Source: Serinicoccus chungangensis (lineage in GTDB: Bacteria; Actinomycetota; Actinomycetes; Actinomycetales; Dermatophilaceae). From it: DNA of 64,000 nt. The notes beneath the pieces were generated by a model that saw nothing but the letters and a program-made list of their open reading frames with translations, did not search any database and had not been told where the DNA came from. Position 1 is the first letter of the stretch. The number at the start of each line of letters is the position of its first letter. The translations under genes and the position numbers were made by a program. Where the stretch lies: the NCBI RefSeq assembly GCF_006337125.1, contig NZ_CP040887.1:2852001-2916000 (forward strand), read 5' to 3'. Shown piece by piece: positions 60,696-64,000 of the stretch.

Positions 60696-62288
60696 TCACT
60701 CCCGGGCGAGGTCGCCGAGGTCGAAGGACTCCTTGATGGCGTTGGTCGGCAGACCGGTGATGTCCGGGTCGGCGACCATGAGGTTGGGCAGCAGGAAGAG
60801 GAAGTCCGCGGCGGCGTCCTCGCTGATGAGCGCGGCCGCCTCCTGGAGCTTCGTGACCTGCTCCTCCTCGGTGCCGGTGTCGGCCTCCTCGAAGAGGGTC
60901 TGGATCTCCTCGGTGCCGTAGGTCGTGTAGTAGTCCGGGCTGCCGAAGACGTTGGCCATGTCGCGGGGCTCGACGTGCGCCACGATCGACATGTCGAAGT
61001 CCTTGTTGGTGAAGACCGTCTCCAGCCAGGCCGCGGGGAACTCCAGCTCGTCGATGGTCACCTCCAGCCCGACGTCCTCGAGCATGGACTCCACGACCGT
61101 GCCGCAGGACACGGCATACGGCAGCGTCGGTATGCGCAGCCGCAGCTCGGTGCCCTCCGCACCGGCCTCGGCGATGAGCTCCTCGGCGCGGGCCGGGTCG
61201 AAGGGGAAGTCACCGGTGCGGTCCTCGTACCAGGGGTCGGTCGGCGGGACCATCGAGCCGATGAGCTCGCCGCGGCCGGCCCAGCAGGTGTCCATAAGCG
61301 CCTGGTGGTCGATGGCGTGCCGGACCGCCTCGCGCAGGGCGGGGTCGGCGAGCGGGTTGCCCTCCTGCTGGTTCATCGACAGGACGACCTCGCCGTTGGT
61401 GGTGCCCTCGACGATCTGGAAGTCGCCCCCCTCGAACTCGGCCAGCGACTCCGGGGCCTGCACGGTCGAGACGACGTCGATGGCGTCGGTGAGCATGGCG
61501 TTGTTGAGCGCGTTGGCGTCCTGGAAGTAGCGCATCTCCACCGTGGCGAAGTAGGGCGCGTCGCCGTGGTAGTCGGGGTTGCGCTCCAGGGTGATCTGGG
61601 AACCGCGGTCCCAGGCCTCGAAGGTGTAGGGGCCGGTGCCGACGGCCTCCTCGGCCAGGTCGTCCACCCCCTCGGTGTCGAACATCGCCCCGACCCGGGT
61701 GGTGAGGGCGTAGAGGAAGGAGTTGGAGGGCCTCGACAGGGTGACCTCGAGGGTGGTGTCGTCCACCGCCTCGGCCGACTCCACGACGTCCAGCTGGGAC
61801 TTCAGGCTGATCGTCCAGGCGTCGGAGGAGACCCGCTCCAGGGAGAAGGCCGCGTCCTCGGCGGTGAACTCGCTGCCGTCGGAGAAGGTGACCCCCTCCT
61901 CCAGGGTGAAGGTGTAGGTCAGCCGGTCCTCGCTGACCTCCCAGTCGGTCGCGAGGGCGGGCACGATGTCACCGGTCTCGACGTCGACGCTGACCAGCGT
62001 CTCGTAGACGTTGTCCAGCAGCAGCTGCGGGATCGCCGCCCCGTCGGTCGTGGTGAAGTCCAGGCTCGCGGGCTCGGCGACCAGCCCCACCCGCACGGTC
62101 TCGTCGGAGCCGCCGGAGGCCGACCCCCCGGTCTGCCCGGCGTCCTCGCCGCCCCCCTCCTCGGCGCCACCGGCCTCGTCCCCGCCCTCGGCGGAGCCCG
62201 TGGTGCTGGACCCGGCGTTGCACCCCGCCAGGAGGGCGGTGGCGGCCACCGCGGCGACCAGGGAGCGGGTTGTCGTCGAGGTCCTCAT
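60696..62288 (-). CDS. Peptide/nickel-type ABC transporter substrate-binding lipoprotein
   Basis: 530 aa (an ATG four codons upstream is possible). Lipoprotein signal RTSTTTRSLVAAVAATALLAGC with Cys as lipid site, then a Glu/Gly/Ser-rich linker and an SBP family 5 domain: LLDNVYETLVSVD, LTYTFTLEEGVTFSDGSEFTAEDAAFSLER, TGPYTFEAWDRGSQITLERNPDYHGDAPYF and VRHAIDHQALMDTCWAG. Ligand not predictable (peptide, nickel or other). First gene of the operon, divergent from glycerate kinase with 61 bp between. Confidence 0.94.
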   Translation of the reverse strand: MRTSTTTRSLVAAVAATALLAGCNAGSSTTGSAEGGDEAGGAEEGGGEDAGQTGGSASGGSDETVRVGLVAEPASLDFTTTDGAAIPQLLLDNVYETLVSVDVETGDIVPALATDWEVSEDRLTYTFTLEEGVTFSDGSEFTAEDAAFSLERVSSDAWTISLKSQLDVVESAEAVDDTTLEVTLSRPSNSFLYALTTRVGAMFDTEGVDDLAEEAVGTGPYTFEAWDRGSQITLERNPDYHGDAPYFATVEMRYFQDANALNNAMLTDAIDVVSTVQAPESLAEFEGGDFQIVEGTTNGEVVLSMNQQEGNPLADPALREAVRHAIDHQALMDTCWAGRGELIGSMVPPTDPWYEDRTGDFPFDPARAEELIAEAGAEGTELRLRIPTLPYAVSCGTVVESMLEDVGLEVTIDELEFPAAWLETVFTNKDFDMSIVAHVEPRDMANVFGSPDYYTTYGTEEIQTLFEEADTGTEEEQVTKLQEAAALISEDAAADFLFLLPNLMVADPDITGLPTNAIKESFDLGDLARE

Positions 62289-62349
62289 GCGCCCCATCAT
62301 CGGGTATGCGTGCCCGGGCGCGCCACCGCGACTCGTCTAGTCTCGTGCC

Positions 62350-63399
62350 GTGAGCAACGACGCCAGCCCCCGCCGCCCGGTCGTCCTCGTCGCACCGGAC
62401 AAGTTCCGGGGGTCGCTGTCCGCGCCGGAGGTCGTGCAGGCCGCCCGGGCCGGGGCGCAGGACGCCGGGTGGGACGTCATCGGCCTGCCCATGGCCGACG
62501 GCGGCGAGGGCATGCTCGACGCCTTCGGCGGGGCCAACCGCACCTCCACCGTGACCGGCCCGCTCGGGAGGCGGGTCGAGGCGCACTGGCGGCTCGGGGA
62601 GGACGACGGTCTCGCGGTCATCGAGTCGGCGGCGGCGAGCGGGCTGGTCCTCGCGGGGGGCAAGGAGGGCAACGACCCGATGGGCGCCACCAGCGCCGGG
62701 ACCGGCGAGCTCGTGGCGCAGGCCGTGCTCGCCGGCGCCCGACGGGTCGTCGTGGGGCTGGGCGGCTCGGCCATGAGCGACGGCGGCCGGGGGGCCGTCG
62801 AGGCGGTCCTCGCGGGGCTGGACGGCGACCGGCCGGTCGACCGGGGCGTCGAGCTGCTCGCGGCGTGCGACGTGCAGACGCCCTTCGTCGAGGCCGCGCA
62901 GGTCTTCGGCCCGCAGAAGGGCGCGGACGCCGGGCAGGTCGTCGAGCTCACCGGTCGTCTCTTCGCGCTGCAGGGGCACTACGTCGAGCGCTTCGGCGTC
63001 GACGTGTCGCAGACCCCCGGGGCGGGGGCGGCCGGGGGCCTGGGCGGCGGGGTGCTCGTCCTGGGCGGCGCGCTCGTGCCGGGGCTGCAGCTGGTGGCCG
63101 ACCAGGTGGGCCTGGAGGAGGCCGTGGGCCGGGCGGACGCGATCGTCACCGGCGAGGGGGCGCTGGACGCCGAGTCGTTCAACGGCAAGGTCGTCGGCGG
63201 GGTCGTCGACGCAGCCGAGCCCTACGGCATCCCCGTCGTCGTGGTCGCCGGTGTCCTGCGCGAGGACGCCCCCGCCACCCGGCTGTCCGGGCTGCGGGTC
63301 GTCGACCTGTCCGCGACCTACGGCGCCGCGGCGTCCTGGAACGACACGGCCGCCTGCGTCGAGCGGGCGGTCTCCGAGCAGCTGCGCGCCCTGGGCTGA
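62350..63399 (+). CDS. Glycerate kinase (GlxK/GarK family)
   Basis: 349 aa, GTG start. APDKFRGSLSAPEVVQA, GEGMLDAFGG, GGSAMSDGGRGAVEAVLAGL, VFGPQKGADAGQVVELT and TPGAGAAGGLGGGVLVLGG, with GEGALDAESFNGKVVGGVV, are the signatures of the GK_1 family. Phosphorylates D-glycerate to 2- or 3-phosphoglycerate. A GyaR-like hydroxyacid dehydrogenase (36258) could supply glycerate, though it is 25 kb away. Confidence 0.94.
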   Translation: MSNDASPRRPVVLVAPDKFRGSLSAPEVVQAARAGAQDAGWDVIGLPMADGGEGMLDAFGGANRTSTVTGPLGRRVEAHWRLGEDDGLAVIESAAASGLVLAGGKEGNDPMGATSAGTGELVAQAVLAGARRVVVGLGGSAMSDGGRGAVEAVLAGLDGDRPVDRGVELLAACDVQTPFVEAAQVFGPQKGADAGQVVELTGRLFALQGHYVERFGVDVSQTPGAGAAGGLGGGVLVLGGALVPGLQLVADQVGLEEAVGRADAIVTGEGALDAESFNGKVVGGVVDAAEPYGIPVVVVAGVLREDAPATRLSGLRVVDLSATYGAAASWNDTAACVERAVSEQLRALG

Positions 63400-63507
63400 C
63401 CGGGCGCCGGAGGGGCCCGCCACAAGGACGGCCACGGGGTTACCGGCCGGTATAGACTGGCCCCAAGATCCGTGTACCGCTGGTACCGCATACCTCAGGA
63501 GGCCACC

Positions 63508-64000
63508 GTGGGCCACTACCGCAGCAACATCCGTGACATCGAGTTCACCCTCCTCGACGTGCTGGGGCGCCAGGAGGTCCTCGGCCGCGCCCCCTACGCC
63601 GAGGTCGACGTCGAGGTGGCCCGCGAGGCGCTGCGCGCGGTCGCCGACCTCGCCGAGGGACCGCTCGCCGCCTCCTTCACCGAGTCCGACCGCACCCCGC
63701 CGGTCCTCGACCCGGCCACCGGCGAGGTGAGCATGCCCGAGAGCTTCGTGGCGTCCTACCAGGCCTGGGTGGAGAACGAGTGGTGGCGGCTGGAGATCGA
63801 GGAGGGTCTGGGCGGCACGCCCGCGCCCCCGAGCCTGACGTGGGCGATGTCCGAGCTCGTCCTCGGCGCGAACCCGGCGGTGAAGATGTTCGCGGCCGGC
63901 TACACCTTCGCCAACGTGCTGCACCGCCTCGGCACCCCCGAGCAGCAGCAGCTCGCCCGGCTCATGGTCGACCACGCGTGGGGCGCGACGATGATGCTCA
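63508..64000 (+). CDS. Acyl-CoA dehydrogenase, N-terminal part (3' end cut by window)
   Basis: 164 codons are visible. GHYRSNIRDIEFTLLDVLGR is the opening of the FadE5-like dehydrogenases with an extended N-terminus, and ADLAEGPLAASFTESDRTPP, YQAWVENEWWRLEIEEGLGG and AMSELVLGANPAVKMFAAGYTFANVLHRLG belong to the helical N-terminal domain. The FAD-binding and C-terminal domains lie beyond the edge. GTG start with AGGAGG at 8 nt; TATAGACT upstream (about 63450) may be the -10 box. Confidence 0.88.
   Translation, partial: MGHYRSNIRDIEFTLLDVLGRQEVLGRAPYAEVDVEVAREALRAVADLAEGPLAASFTESDRTPPVLDPATGEVSMPESFVASYQAWVENEWWRLEIEEGLGGTPAPPSLTWAMSELVLGANPAVKMFAAGYTFANVLHRLGTPEQQQLARLMVDHAWGATMML

Noticed and set aside
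59880..63455. Open frame of 1191 codons on the plus strand
   Set aside because: It runs antisense through the ABC permease and binding-protein genes, has high-GC shadow composition (Arg, Gly, Asp, Val) and no recognisable domain.

Overview
The window is about 73% GC, densely coded on both strands, with frequent GTG starts, ATGA/GTGA gene overlaps and actinobacterial marker genes: the purF/purM/DUF3073 neighbourhood, an SCP_3-type sterol carrier protein, a Dcd next to a tRNA-Gly, an Rv0338c-like Fe-S reductase and F420-type enzymes. It is a chromosomal segment of an actinomycete. Two cell wall-binding repeat 2 (CWB2) proteins and the overall gene set fit Micrococcales of the Intrasporangiaceae/Ornithinimicrobium/Serinicoccus kind, but that placement is an inference. 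I see no prophage, insertion sequence, CRISPR array, rRNA or plasmid functions.

Layout. 1-7.4 kb: NfeD (cut by the window edge) with its SPFH partner, an amidohydrolase, an alpha-glucosidase, gluconate kinase plus permease, and YigZ. 7.4-17.8 kb: a CopC-like protein, DUF3073, purM, a sunset-domain protein, purF, twin small membrane proteins, a CWB2 protein, an LLM oxidoreductase, and an MFS/ArsR divergent pair. 17.8-26.6 kb: sterol carrier protein, arginine deiminase, SRP RNA, tRNA-Ser(GGA), HerA-like ATPase, LytR_C and SRPBCC proteins, a second CWB2 protein flanked by two DUF4190 paralogues, tRNA-Ser(CGA) and tadA. 26.6-38 kb: upp, two aminotransferases, an EamA/MarR pair, bPH2 protein, peptide deformylase, lipoprotein hydrolase, sugar porter, hydroxyacid dehydrogenase, AIM24. 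38-47 kb: tRNA-Arg(ACG), TauE, tRNA-Ser(GCT), LCP protein, cold shock protein, tRNA-Ser(TGA), cysE-cysK, Fe-S reductase, dcd, tRNA-Gly(CCC). 47-64 kb: cutA, class III aminotransferase, acyl-CoA ligase, SDR, purU, P1 peptidase, pntAB, a complete peptide/nickel-type ABC operon, glycerate kinase, and the start of an acyl-CoA dehydrogenase.

Genes that act together: purF and purM (purine synthesis, with purU supplying formate); cysE-cysK (serine to cysteine); pntA-pntB (proton-driven NADPH formation); gntK-gntP (gluconate uptake and phosphorylation); the five-gene ABC operon; NfeD-SPFH (membrane microdomains). Four tRNA-Ser genes (GGA, CGA, GCT, TGA) lie within 22 kb, close to the SRP RNA. Perfect hairpins separate several convergent gene pairs.

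The signals I find hardest to explain are non-coding. First, a 22-bp repeat unit with core GCACCRGACGCG (1-6 units) sits just after stop codons at five loci, always in the same orientation relative to the gene before it. Second, the octamer GGTATGCC occurs 28 times on the two strands against about 2 expected from base composition, and it brings in the otherwise rare codons TAT and ATA. Third, there are clean operator-like palindromes at marR/eamA, arsR/MFS, tauE and cysK.
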